Assembly: GCA_007115705.1 (NCBI GenBank)
Contig: QXEO01001821.1
Location: 186,001-250,000, forward strand
DNA: 64,000 nucleotides
Origin: Dactylis glomerata
Lineage: Eukaryota > Streptophyta > Magnoliopsida > Poales > Poaceae
Reading direction: 5' to 3'
Shown here: one piece after another, positions 1 through 11,027 of the stretch
Position numbering within the stretch: the stretch's first letter is position 1
Layout of the letters: every line of letters starts with the position of its first letter
Translations under genes and position numbers: made by a program
The notes under the pieces: model-generated
What the model was told of the DNA's origin: nothing
The model's input: the letters and a program-made list of their open reading frames with translations, nothing else
Database searches by the model: none

Positions 1-1
1 G

Positions 2-3000
2 AAAGGAGAAATAGATCATAATGTACTACCCGACGTTGGATGATCCCTGCCAGATAAGGCTTTCGACACAACTCAGGACTCGAAGAAAATCCAGGTCCGC
101 CCTACGGACCCGAACAAGACAACATCGATTGCGGTAAACCTGGATCCCGCATAGGAAAGCGCACTCATCGAGTTCCTCTGTGAGCGCTGGGAAATCTTCG
201 CCTAGTGTCCTTCAGACATGCCAGGGGTTCCCAGGGAACTCGTCGAGCACGCACTAAATATAGATCCTAAAGCGAAGCCAGTCAAGCAACCATTGCGACG
301 ATTTGATGAACCCAAGAGGAAGGCAATAGCGTCAGAGTTGCACAAGCTAGAAAACGCCGGATTTATCAGAGAAATAAAAACTTCGAGTTGGGTATCCAAT
401 CCAGTCATTGTACCCAAGAAAAATACAGACGTACAAAGAGTGTGTGTCGATTACACATCTCTCAACAAGCACTATCCAAAGGATCCCTTCCCTCTACCCC
501 GCATTGATCAGATAATTGATTCAACAGCAGGATGTGCAAGGCTTTCCTTTCTGGATGCATATTCTGGTTACAACCAGATCAAGTTGAAAAAAGAAGATGA
601 AGAAAAGACAGCTTTCATTACGCCATATGGGGTGTTCTGCTATCAAGTGATGCCTTTCGGCCTAAAAAATGCAGGAGCAACTTATCAACGGATGATGCAA
701 AGCTGCCTTGGGAGCCAAATAGGACGCAATATCCAAGTCTACATTGACGATGTAGTCATTACAACAAGAAAGGAGGAATCCCTAATCAGCGACTTGGCAG
801 AAACCTTCGACAACCTAAGCAGGTACACGCTTAAGCTTAACCCAACAAAGTGTTCCTTAGGCGTATCGGCAGGACAACTTTTAGGGTTCCTGGTGTCAGC
901 GCGGGGAATAGAGGCAAACCCAGAGAAGATCCAAGCAATTTTAACAATGGGAAAGCCCACGAAACTACACGATGTACAAAAACTTGCAGGACGCATTGCG
1001 GCGCTAAGTCGGTTCATTGCTCGACTGGGAGAGAAAGCACTCCCTTTCTATGCAATCATGAAGAAGTCAGATGATAAATTTGAATGGACAGAAGAAGCAG
1101 ATGCAGCCTTTGCATAGCTGAAAAAAGTGCTTTCCACGCCACCAGTGTTGGTCGCACCAAAAGAAAAAGAGCCATTACTACTCTACATCGCCGCAACCCA
1201 TCAGGTGGTGAGTACAGTATTAGTAGTCGAAAGAAGTGAAGAGGGTAAAGCCCACGGTGTCCAGAGACCGGTATATTTCATCAGCAAAGTACTTTCTCCG
1301 ACAAAACAGAGGTATCCGCACTATCAAAAACTTGCATATAGTGTCTTTACAACAGCACGAAAATTGCGACAGTACTTTGCGGTGCACCCAATTATAGTGG
1401 TCAATGAAGCACCACTATCGAACATACTGAACAATCCTTCAGCAACAGGACGTGTCTCTTTGTGGGGAATCGAATTATCTCCCATGGACATCACGTATGA
1501 AAAAAGAAAGGCGATCAAGTCGCAAATCTTACCAGATTTCACAGCAAAGTGGTTGGAGTTGCAGAGCACGGGACCGCCAGATTTATCGAGTGTCTGGACA
1601 ATGTACTTCGACGGTTCTAAGAGAGTCCAAGGTGCAGGCGCAGGAGTAGTCTTGATATCACCACACGGCGACAAACTGAAATACGTTTTAAGGATGAGCT
1701 TTCCACAGGCCTCTAATAATGAAGCACAATACGAGGCTTTACTGCATGGAATGAAGATGGCCAAGGCGTGTGGAGCAACTCGTCTAAAAATATTCGGAGA
1801 TTCAAACCTTGTTGTTCAACAAGTCATGAACAGATGCGACACAATTAATGACAACATGATGGCCTACAAGAACTTATATCACTATCTCGAAGGAACATTC
1901 GATGGGTGCGAAGTCTCCTACATCAGTAGAAACAGCAATGAAGAAGCTGACAATTTGGCAAATATCGGGTCACAGTGCCTACCCATGCCATCTGGAGTCT
2001 TCTGGGAAGAAATAGTGGAAAGATCAATAAAAAACGTCAAAAGTTCAACTACTGCAGCAGGCTCGGGGGCTGGTGCGAAAAGGGATGAGAGTGCACCAGA
2101 ACCCGAAGAAGTCATGATGATAGAAGAAACATGGATGCAACCATATCTTGCATACATGATAAATAAGAAGTTACCAGAAGATGCAGTGGAAGCCAAGAGA
2201 ATAACTCGATGATCGAAAGCATTTGTTGTGTTGCAGGGGAAATTATACAAAAAGAGCATAACTGGTGTTTTGCAGTGTTGCGTCACACCTCAAGAAGGGC
2301 AAGTAATATTAAAAGATATACATGCCGGAGTATGTGGCCATCATGCTAGCAGCAGGGCAATCGCAGCAAAAGCATTTCGAGTAGGATTCTATTGGCTAAC
2401 AGCCATCGAAGACGCAAAAGATATAGTTCGGAAGTGTGAAGCATGTCAAAGATTCGCATCTCGACCACACGCACCAGCAGCAGAGTTATAGCCAATACCA
2501 GTGTCCTGGCCCTTTGCACAAAGGGGCCTCGATATGGTAGGGAAGTTGCACAAATCCTGGCCAGGAGGGCATGTTTACATGCTAGTGACAGTCGACAAAT
2601 TTACCAAGTGGGTGGAAGCGGCCCCGGTAACAACTCAAGATTTGACAGCGGCAATCAATTTCATTAAGTCAATAGTGTTTCGCTTCGGTGTACCATACAG
2701 CATCATCACGGACAATGGGACAAACTTCACATCAAAGGAATTCAAGAGTTACTGCAAAGGTTTGGGAATCAAGCTCAAGTTCGCATCCGTAGCACACCCG
2801 AAGACAAACGGGCAAGTCAAAAAAGCCAATGGCCTAATATGCAACGGGATAAAAAAATAGGCTCTTAGCACCTCTCGAGAAAGCCAATAGCGCTTGGGTA
2901 GATGAACTGCCCTCCGTTCTTTGGAGTTTAAGAACCACGCCTAACGCAGCTACTCAAGAAACTCTTTTTTTCCTGGTCCACGGCGCAGAAGCCATGCTTC

Positions 3001-3368
3001 CAGTCGAAGTTACACACGAAGCTCCAAGAGCGACGGCATACGATGAAGTAACCTCAACAGAAGTGTTACAAGACGATGTCGATGCACTGAATGAAGCAAG
3101 AGATAAAGCGCTAGAAAGAGCCACGCAGTATCAACAGAGCTTGCGGAACTACCATAGTAGTCAAGTTTGACCGCGATCCTTTGTGGTGGGAGATTTAGTC
3201 TTACGACTCAGGCAGGACAGCCACGGCAAGTTAGAGTCCCCTTGGGTGGGACCTTACATCGTCACAGAAGTAATACCAGGAGGAGCTTATCGACTACAAG
3301 ACAAGAAAATAGGAAAAGATGAAAGCAACCCATGGAATGCGGAGCAGCTATGACGTTTCTACGCATAG
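2..3368 (+). pseudogene. A-prime pol: protease end, RT, RNase H, integrase (decayed)
   Basis: One reading frame runs from the protease tail into reverse transcriptase, with open stretches 218-1117, 1127-2212, 2228-2491 and 2501-2860. RT shows YIDD near 739-756. An archaeal-type RNase H follows (FDGS near 1600, with E and D further on). Integrase has a His/Cys zinc region near 2320-2450 and a catalytic core with DNGTNF near 2710. The frame ends at 3366-3368. It is broken by stops at 41, 152, 203, 1115, 2210, 2489, 2858, 3168 and 3351. Most match CAG, CAA, CGA or TGG codons in copy A, so they are simple transitions. The stop at 152 is shared with A and B and may be different in nature. Confidence 0.9.
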
Positions 3369-3751
3369 AAGAAGTCTAGTAACATCAGTAACTTTGAGTT
3401 GACCCTCCGAACCCAGAACATGAGGCTATAGGTTGGGTTCCTTGGGTTAACTTGACAAATTGTACAAATAGTTTACTTTTCCACTCGGGGGCTTCAACCC
3501 TCGGGTCATACGAAAGAAAGTTTATCACAATATGGAGATCTTTCAAAGCAATACTACTAGGTTGTGCAACAACCCGATATTCTTCAAGCAACATAAATTG
3601 GTTCAAGAGAACCCGATAATATATAAAGCATGCCTCGGAACAAACGATTTGTTCCCATGGTCTATTAAAAGCATCAAAAACCAAGTACGGTTATTTATTA
3701 CAGATAGCACGGCAACAAGGTAACTCAAAAAGGAGATTACATAAGAAGATT

Positions 3752-4324
3752 CTAGTGGAAGTGTACTTCAGCCTCGTACTCCTTCTGGCATTGAGTACCA
3801 TCGTAGATCTTCACGTCAAACTTAGACGTGCCCACGTGAAAATCGAAGGTCATGAAGAAACCTCGCTGGATGTTGTGATCATCCGCAAACTGTGACCAGC
3901 CACCCTTGAAGTATTGGTCACCAGTGCTGTCGTACCAAAATTCCACCTCGTAGGGAGTTCCTCCCCCAGAATGTTCACGCAGAATTGCTTCACGCAACTC
4001 ATGCCCATCCATGAATTGGGTGAACTTCAGCGGCAGCCGCTGAATTTCACGGCACTGCGCACCGGCGATGCAGAAAAACGAGTATATCCTTGGTTGAGGA
4101 GAAGAAGTGTTACCAGGAGGTGCGCTTAGACCTGGGGTAGCAACAGGCACCTTTGGTTTATTCTTACTCCCGGCCGGACGGCCAGGACGCCGCTTCATTG
4201 GAGCGGACGACGAAGATCCTATAGCAGCTGGTGCTGCCTTATTCTTGCTGCCACGAGGGCAGCCGCGACCCCGTGGCGCCGTCGGGGAGCCAAGGTTCAG
4301 ACGGGACCCATCTGCATCAGCCAT
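3752..4324 (-). CDS. Antisense AT-hook plus B3-like protein of A-prime (intact)
   Basis: A 190-residue frame on the strand opposite to gag-pol, between pol and the 3' LTR. The start is the ATG at 4324 (MADADGSR), conserved in copy A. Residues 18-29 and 45-56 are AT-hook-like (the second contains PGRPAGSKNK), suggesting minor-groove DNA binding. Residues ~80-176 resemble a plant B3 DNA-binding domain: a beta-rich segment, then GGW..FA..H.I..G, then FDVKIYDGTQ. Unlike pol, it has no stop here. A TATA box lies about 100 bp upstream. Known: Tat-lineage elements often carry extra ORFs between pol and the 3' LTR, some antisense. Inferred: a DNA-binding accessory protein, nuclear, possibly acting on the element or host promoters. 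The B3 call is by eye, and function is not shown. Confidence 0.75.
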   Translation of the reverse strand: MADADGSRLNLGSPTAPRGRGCPRGSKNKAAPAAIGSSSSAPMKRRPGRPAGSKNKPKVPVATPGLSAPPGNTSSPQPRIYSFFCIAGAQCREIQRLPLKFTQFMDGHELREAILREHSGGGTPYEVEFWYDSTGDQYFKGGWSQFADDHNIQRGFFMTFDFHVGTSKFDVKIYDGTQCQKEYEAEVHFH

Positions 4325-4390
4325 GGAGACAAGTGGGCAGAAAAGAAACCCTCGATGAAGAAGAAGATGATGCGACGGAGGAGGAATCTG

Positions 4391-4430
4391 TTTAGGGTTT
4401 TTACCCTCGCCAAAGTGTGCTTTATTTATA
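4391..4430 (-). promoter_or_regulatory. Putative promoter of the antisense B3 gene (TATA box and telo-box)
   Basis: On the minus strand TATAAATA occupies 4430-4423, about 100 bp before the ATG at 4324. Just downstream is AAACCCTAA-like sequence (4400-4391), a telo-box type motif seen in many plant promoters and leaders. The same arrangement occurs in copy A (TATA at 33882-33875, ATG at 33774), so it is a family feature and separate from the LTR promoter. Confidence 0.55.
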
Positions 4431-4434
4431 AGCA

Positions 4435-5389
4435 CATATTAACGGGCCTCCGCGAAAACAAGGCCCATAAAATATTTACAAAGGAGTTAAAATTCTGCAC
4501 ATAGCAGACGATAATAAAGTAAAAAAGAATGTATCATAGAAAGTACGGGAAACCTCGCCTTGGGCTCGGGGGCTTACAACAGGAAGAAGAAGAAGGAATA
4601 GAGGAAGTCAATTTGAGCCTATGATTGACTACAAGTATCCAACCATAGCCTCGGGGGCTACTCCCATCGGGAGCGCTGAGCGCGCACCCGATAGAAAATA
4701 AAAGAATCAGCAATAAAGATGAAGAAAGCTACGATGGATACGGTGCGAGCCGCTCAACATTTCGACAAACCATGAAACTTCGACTACATAGTCGACAAAA
4801 TATAGAGCGACTACTCCCATCGGGAGTTACTCGTGAGAAGTTAATATAATTCAAAATTCTTTGGTATTCCATTAGTTAAACGAGACTGCGACATGTGATT
4901 CTCGAGTTACGTTATCGCAATGAAACTCGAATGCCGTGATTTATCACGAAGGTAAGACCCCGGGATCCGTCCTGTGTGGCCTGGTATACGCACATGGATG
5001 CGCTCTGCTGGTATGTATCCGTGTCTACGACGCAAAGAAAATCCTGGTGGATGCACTGGGTACCCTAAGAACCACTGGGACTCATTCTTTGTAAGTCCTA
5101 AATGAGGCAAAAGAATGGGTTTGACCGGTATCCCGAATTCAAGTCCAAGGGGATTGAATTTGAAGTAGGTGGCAATTATCTGTCCCGGCAGTTAACTGAC
5201 CTCTTGATCCGTCAGAGTTGTCAAGCTTGTTCATCAAAACCCCTTGCAAGATATTATCATGAAAATAAGTCGAAAGACCAAGTCGAAGATTTGAAGATAT
5301 GAAGAAATCGAAGAATTGATCGAAGTCGAAGATTTGAAGATTAGCGATTCAACCCGAGTCTACAATTCTGGTAGAATCTCAGGGGCTAC
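4435..5389. other. A-prime 3' untranslated region with hairpin repeats
   Basis: No gene seen. It holds two copies of the hairpin CTCCCATCGGGAG (4661-4673 and 4814-4826; stem CTCCC/GGGAG, three-base loop), repeated CTCGGGGGCT motifs, and a GAAGAT-rich simple repeat near 5270-5345. The same layout is present in copy A at about 33910-34820. Confidence 0.6.
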
Positions 5390-5724
5390 TGACAAGGGTA
5401 TAGCTAATAGAGCCCGCTAGTTGAGTACCCCTGAGGCCCGTTAAGCTAGGCCCACTTGTAATGATAGTCGAGATACGAGTTCTTACTGTATGTCGATATT
5501 GCAATCTGTATCGGACCCTACCCGATCCTCGAGACCTGGTCACCTATATATAGGGGCCAGGAGGGGACGGTGTAGGCCAGATTGAAAGCAAGCCAGGATC
5601 AACACCCAAGTTTACTTTCGATACACACCTATTTCGAATAATCTTACCTTCGAGTTCATCCGACGCCCTATCTCCCCGATCCTAAGTCCTTCATTTAGGA
5701 CATTTGTTGAGTTAACCCTCGTCA
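5390..5724 (+). repeat. 3' LTR of A-prime
   Basis: 335 bp, begins TGACAAGG and ends CTCGTCA. A TATATATA box lies near 5545. It matches both LTRs of element A in length and sequence. Confidence 0.9.
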
Positions 5725-6969
5725 ACCGGAGTCCATAGTTCACTAGTGGTGTCTCTCCATAAGATAAAATAACACATGCTGGGTAAACAAATTACAGTTG
5801 GGCAATTGATAGAATAAAGACAACGTGATATGTCAAGAGGATCACTATGAGATTTACACTGGGCATTACAACAAGATACATAGACCGCCATCCAACTGCA
5901 TCTATGACTAATAATCCACTTGTGGCGAATCAATCCGAGAACTCCACAAGTATTAAGTTGCGAACAACAGATAACTACATTAAGCAAAGTGTGTAATGTA
6001 AACAAAGCATATGCCCTCGAGCATATGAATATTGTTTTCCCCCTAGTAGCAACAGCACATCTACAACCTTAGAGGTTTCTGTCACTCCCCCAGATTAAAT
6101 AGAGGCATGAACCCACTATCGAGCATAAATACCCCCTCTTGGAGTCACTAGCAACTACTCGGCCAAGATAGCTACTAACAACGGAGAGCATGCAAGATCA
6201 TAAACAACATAGAGATAACATAAGATAAAATTCAGTACTTCAACTCAATCATAACACCAATATTCATCAGATCCCAATAAACACAACATGTAGAATTACA
6301 TAACGGTGATCTCGATCATGTAAGGCAGCTCCCGAGATCTAAACATGAAGCACATGGTGGAGAAGACAACCATCTAGCTACTGCTATGGACCCATAGTCC
6401 AAGGTAGACTACTCACTCATCACGCCGGAGTCAAGCATGGAGATGAAGAAGACCTCCGGTGGCGATTCCCCTCTCCGGCAGGGTGCCGGGAAGAGCTTCT
6501 GGACCCTCCCGATCTCGAGTCGATGACGGCGGCGGATCGTGATATGTTTCTGGAAAAGTGATCGGGTATTTAGGTTTTTCCCGTCGGGGTGTCTTTATAG
6601 GCGAAGGGGCGGCGTCAGAAGTGGTCCTAGTGGGGCTCACCACAGGGGGGCGCGGGCCAGCCCCAGGCCGCGCCCCTAGTGGTGTGGCCCACCAGTGGCT
6701 CCTCTCCATCTCCTCTTCGGTCTTCTGGAAGCTCCGGTAAATATCTGGACTTCTGGCTTTTGTTTCGTCCAATTCCGAGAATATTTCCTATGTAACATTT
6801 CTGAAACACAAAAACAGTAGAAAACAGGGAACTGGCACTGTGGCATCTCGTTAATAGGTTAATTCCAGAAAATGCATAAAAATGCCACGAAGTGTAACGA
6901 AACACTAAGCAAATGATGTAAAAACAAGCATGGAGCATCAAAAATTATGGATACGTTGGAGACGTATCA
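5725..6969 (-). repeat. 3' LTR of C1 (partial)
   Basis: Read on the minus strand it begins TGATACGTCTCCAACG at 6969. It matches 11434-12681 closely. Its left end is displaced by the A-prime insertion. Confidence 0.88.
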
Positions 6970-9910
6970 GCATCCCCAAGCTTAACTCCTGCTCGTCCTC
7001 GAGTAGGTAAGTGATAACAAAAGAAATAATTTTTGAGGTGACATGCACCTACACAATCTTGATCATATATGTAAGCGTTGTGTGTTGGGATCAAAAGAAC
7101 TTAAAACATGGGCATGAAAGACATAATCTTGATAGAAGAAACTTAGCAACCATGTTATAACATGAAAATGAACACAAACAAAAGATCATGAAAATGAAAC
7201 AATGAAAGTCAAACGTGTGTTCAAATCATAAGGAAAAACATACAAATGGTTTTTAGCTTGTCCTTCATGAGAGAGCAAAACATAAACGCATAGGACACCT
7301 TCAAGTTTAAGAGGGCGACTAGATACAAATAATTTAAGAACAAGTGAAACCAACATCATGAATCAATCAATGAAAACTTTGGGACAATGCACATTATACT
7401 CAGAATGACAACTATGCTCTCTTAGACGGTGCATAAAGGTAGAAGGTGGAGACTCAACATAAAAGTAAAAGAAAGGCCCTTCGCGGAGGGAAGCAGTGAT
7501 TGCAAGTTTTATAAACCTTCAAAAATTATGGTACTTACCGGCTTTGAGCTCTCATTGCCCCCATCATAGGCATCTTGAATGGTTAAAGTTAATGCGAAAA
7601 CACTTATGGTGCATATGCTTGACAAATCATAAGTTGAAAACCTCGTGTCCCGTGAAGTACGAATACCCAAACCTTATGCTACTCGACTTAGAGTCCCAAG
7701 CAAGCTCTTGTCATTGTAAATATATGTGTATCATCGAGAACCGCCAACGGGGTACCTCCTGCCCGATGACATGGAACAAGCCCACATCAAAATGACAAGA
7801 CAAACAGACAATGAACACCTCAACATCTCTTTTATTTACCATTGGTATAGCTTTTTATTTTGAGATGCATCATCGAATGTCCACTATGGGCATGCTGTAA
7901 ATTTCCACCATGAATGATGCATGGCTTAGATTAGCGTCCCAGGCGTTTCCCTAACACATATAAAAACTCCATGATCCCGCAAGATTCCCAACTTATTTCA
8001 CATCGCGAGTATCCATAAACAAAAGATCACGATATCAACTCAAATGAAAGATAGAGCAATGTTGAAAGCTTGCCCCATGACGGCATGGCTGGGCTAATTT
8101 CAAACTTACAACTTGCAAGAAAAATAACTCAACATAAGAGAGCCACAATGTCAAAATTTTAAAACGAGAAAAGTAAAGTGTGCCATCAGGTTCGTGAGAG
8201 CTTTAATGACCAAATTTCGCATAACACCAAAAAGAGTTTAATTTGAAGGATAGATAAAAGCAAGTCAAATGTACTTAGAATAGCAAATTGCTAATAGGTA
8301 TATATGGTGGACACTTTGGAACAACTTGGTTTTTAGGAGTTGGATGCACGATTAGAGCTCATACTCAGTACAAAATGAGGGCTAGCAAAAGACTGGGAGC
8401 GACCAACTAAGAGAGCAATAATGACCATCATCATGCAAAGCCACAAAGTGACATTAAAAGAAGCATAAGATGGCATCAAAAGTCAAAAACTAAATGATCA
8501 TAGAGGCAATGGCGACTTTGTATGAGTCTAACATGTGTGAGCATGCGCCAAGTCAACCCAAATAAAGCATCAAGGAGAAAACCAAAATAATGCTTCCAAA
8601 TAATTAAAACAATGCATGATTTTTTCAAAGGCCCATTAAGCAATATCAGTTATTTGAGACAAGTCATGCTACAGCAAAACCACTAAGCATGCTATCAAAA
8701 AGACATCAAGCACGACATGCAAAAGCCTAGGCCGCAGTCTACACAAGCTCCTTCTTGTACCATTTTTTTGCATAAAGCTTTTTCTCTTTTCTAACACCAT
8801 TCGAACTTTTTATAAACAACTCTTTTGATGAAAACCAATATGGACCAGAGGCAAAAATACACCATGATGCAAAGATATAACAAGATCTGAACACAAATCA
8901 AGGTGAAAATCGAAAGCTATATGCAGTTCTAGAAAAAGAGAACACTCGATCAAGTCCGCTTTTCACTCTTATCGTTCAACGAGTGTTCTTGGCAAATGAA
9001 AAGCAAGGAAACTTCTCCAAAAGAAATTTGTTGGGGTCCAACAATTTATTGCAGCAAACAAAACTAAACAAAACTGAAAACTAAAAACAACTGACGCTCC
9101 AAGAAAAATACATAATGCATGAAGCAATAAAAATATAGTGCGTTGAAAGGTGACCTGATTTTTGCCGATGAAGAAGGGGTGCCTCGGGGGCATCCCCAAG
9201 CTTTGACGCTTGTACTTCTTGGATATTTCTTGGGGTGCTGGGCATCCCCAAGCTTGAGCTTTTGTCCATTCTTCAACTCATCTCATCATTCTCCAATCCC
9301 TACACTTGAAAACTTCCTTCATACAAAACTAAACACAAATCTATTAGCAACATTAGTGTAAGCATAACATTGAATCAACCCCCTTTTGCTTCATGTTTCA
9401 ACTCAAAACCACCACATATAAAGTATATACTACTGTAGCAACTTCCCCAAAAGTTCCGTGATCAAAAGAACTCAAAAAGAAAGCGATCAAGCGGCAAACA
9501 CAAATATTGGCAGAAATCTGTCAAAACAGAACAGCTGACAAAGGTCGAATTTTTAGAGGGTTTTCTGTTACTCAAATCAAAAAGAGTTCAACTAATGAAA
9601 GTTCGGATATAACCTGGGGCATATGCACAAGAAATCGCAGGTCCAAAATATATACAGAAAATTTTCACGAATTTTTACGGTGCAGCACTGAAAACTGTTT
9701 CAGGACAGCAACATCCCCAAATCTTACCTCGCTCAAATTAGAGGCTTCTCTTGGCACAAAAACGAAATAAAAAGGATAAGGAGAGGTTATTACAGTAGCA
9801 ACAACTTCCAAGACTCAAATAAAAGAAAAATAACTGAAAGTAAAAACATTGGGTTATCTCCCAAGAGTGCTTTTCTTTAACGCCTTTGAGCTAGGCGCAG
9901 AAAGTGCGAA
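6970..9910 (-). other. C1 long noncoding internal region and polypurine tract
   Basis: No coding potential recognised. On the minus strand the last bases before the 3' LTR are AAGCTTGGGGATGC (6983-6970), the likely polypurine tract. The same motif recurs at 9203-9190 and 9256-9241. The region is conserved in C2 (13009-15741) and in D (41545-44464, opposite strand). Confidence 0.7.
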
Positions 9911-10777
9911 TCAAGTAATATCAAGTGATGAAGTGCTAGGAGCAGCGGGTGCCTTACGTCTTCCTTTCTTACCTTTGTTCTTGACTCTAGGAAAGATGTG
10001 GCTATTGCAAGGTAAAGAGATAAATCTTATATTGCCTTTTCCCACATCTATAACGGTGCCCAGGAGCTTCAGTAGGGATCTTCCAAGTGTGATTTTTCCT
10101 TTTCCTACACATTCAATAACAAGATAATCAGTAGATATCATTCTTCCTAGGACTTTTGTAAAAACTCCTTCAGCTATTCCAATAGGAAATATAGTGGCAT
10201 TATTAGTAAGAGAAATTTCTTCTCCCCCCTCAGAAAGTTTCCAAAGACTCAAAGATTCATAAAAATCCTTTGGCATGAGACAAAATTCAGACATAATATT
10301 ACAACAAGCATGAAAAGTTTCACCACCAATGGTGATTTTTACCGTAGGATACCAACTCGAAGGTTCAGAATTTGTTGGCACATAATCAAAATGCTGACGC
10401 AAAGTACTATAGCAAGCATTCAAACTAGCAGTGTGAGTCTCAAGAGTATTAAGTCTATTAAAAATGCTCACAAGAGAGGAATCAAGATCAGTTGGCATGC
10501 TATAAATTGTAATCAACTTTTTTATAATATTGAAGGCTTGATCTCCATCACAATGAAGGAAATCCACTTCTGCAGTAGCATCCAAAGCATATCTATAATG
10601 AAGAGCAAGTCCAAAGTAAAAGCAACTAAGAAGCAAACTCAAAGTCATTTTCGGTTTAGTTTTTCCATGCTAATTATAAATTCTAGACCAAGCTTCCTTG
10701 AAACTTTCCTCATTCTTCTGCTTGAAAGTGAAAATCATATCCTCGGGCGACATAGTAGTAGCAACTAAACTAGACAT
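9911..10777 (-). pseudogene. C1 gag with protease-like domain, one in-frame stop
   Basis: Frame from ATG 10777 to 9911 (288 codons plus stop), broken by TAG at 10672-10670 (codon 36). The N-terminal third resembles Athila gag (FKEAW, then a GDQAFN stretch). The C-terminal part has a retropepsin-like fold pattern ending in LGRSLL, but where the catalytic Asp of DLG/DSG should be the sequence reads CCNIMSE, so it looks non-catalytic. The end (SSLDIT) matches that of C2. It probably served as a structural Gag-like protein, if anything. Confidence 0.65.
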
Positions 10778-10914
10778 AATAAACAACTATAAAGGATACT
10801 AATTTTTTTGTGTTTTTGATAAAACGATGCAAGTAAAAATAAAGTAAAGCAAAACTTAAAACAAAGTAAAGGATGTGCGTGCGAAACTCCCCTTGCAGAA
10901 GTCTTCTTTTTCCT

Positions 10915-11018
10915 CCCCAGCAACGGCGCCAGAAAAGAGCTGCTGGCGCCTAGTTGACGTGGGAAAATGTAGTTGACGTGGGAGCTTCTTCTTCTTCAAT
11001 CCCCGGCAATGGCGCTAG
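10915..11018 (-). other. C1 primer binding site, duplicated
   Basis: Two PBS-like sites on the minus strand: 10931-10915 (TGGCGCCGTTGCTGGGG) and 11017-11001 (GCGCCATTGCCGGGG). The second sits 10 bases from the LTR end and is the expected position. The first lies 86 bp further in. Between them is a short repeated GTTGACGTGGGA motif. Confidence 0.6.
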
Positions 11019-11027
11019 AAAATAGCT

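Larger units (their letters stand above)
1..5724 (+). mobile_element. A-prime: Tat-lineage Ty3/Gypsy LTR retrotransposon, left end outside window
   Basis: Seen: end of protease, RT, RNase H and integrase in plus orientation, then a minus-strand extra gene, then a 335-bp LTR. It aligns base by base with element A (16409-35155) from A position ~19521 onward, so it is the same family. The RNase H following RT is the archaeal-type module typical of the Tat lineage. It lies in the 3' LTR of element C1: the flank after 5724 (ACCGG, the presumed TSD) resumes C1 LTR sequence. The 5' LTR and gag lie left of the window. Pol carries many stops, so it cannot move itself. Confidence 0.9.

Noticed and set aside
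6431..6772. Small frames in the C1 and D LTRs (also 12124-12510, 38917-39273)
   Set aside because: They lie in the LTR leader region, differ between copies and have no conserved product.
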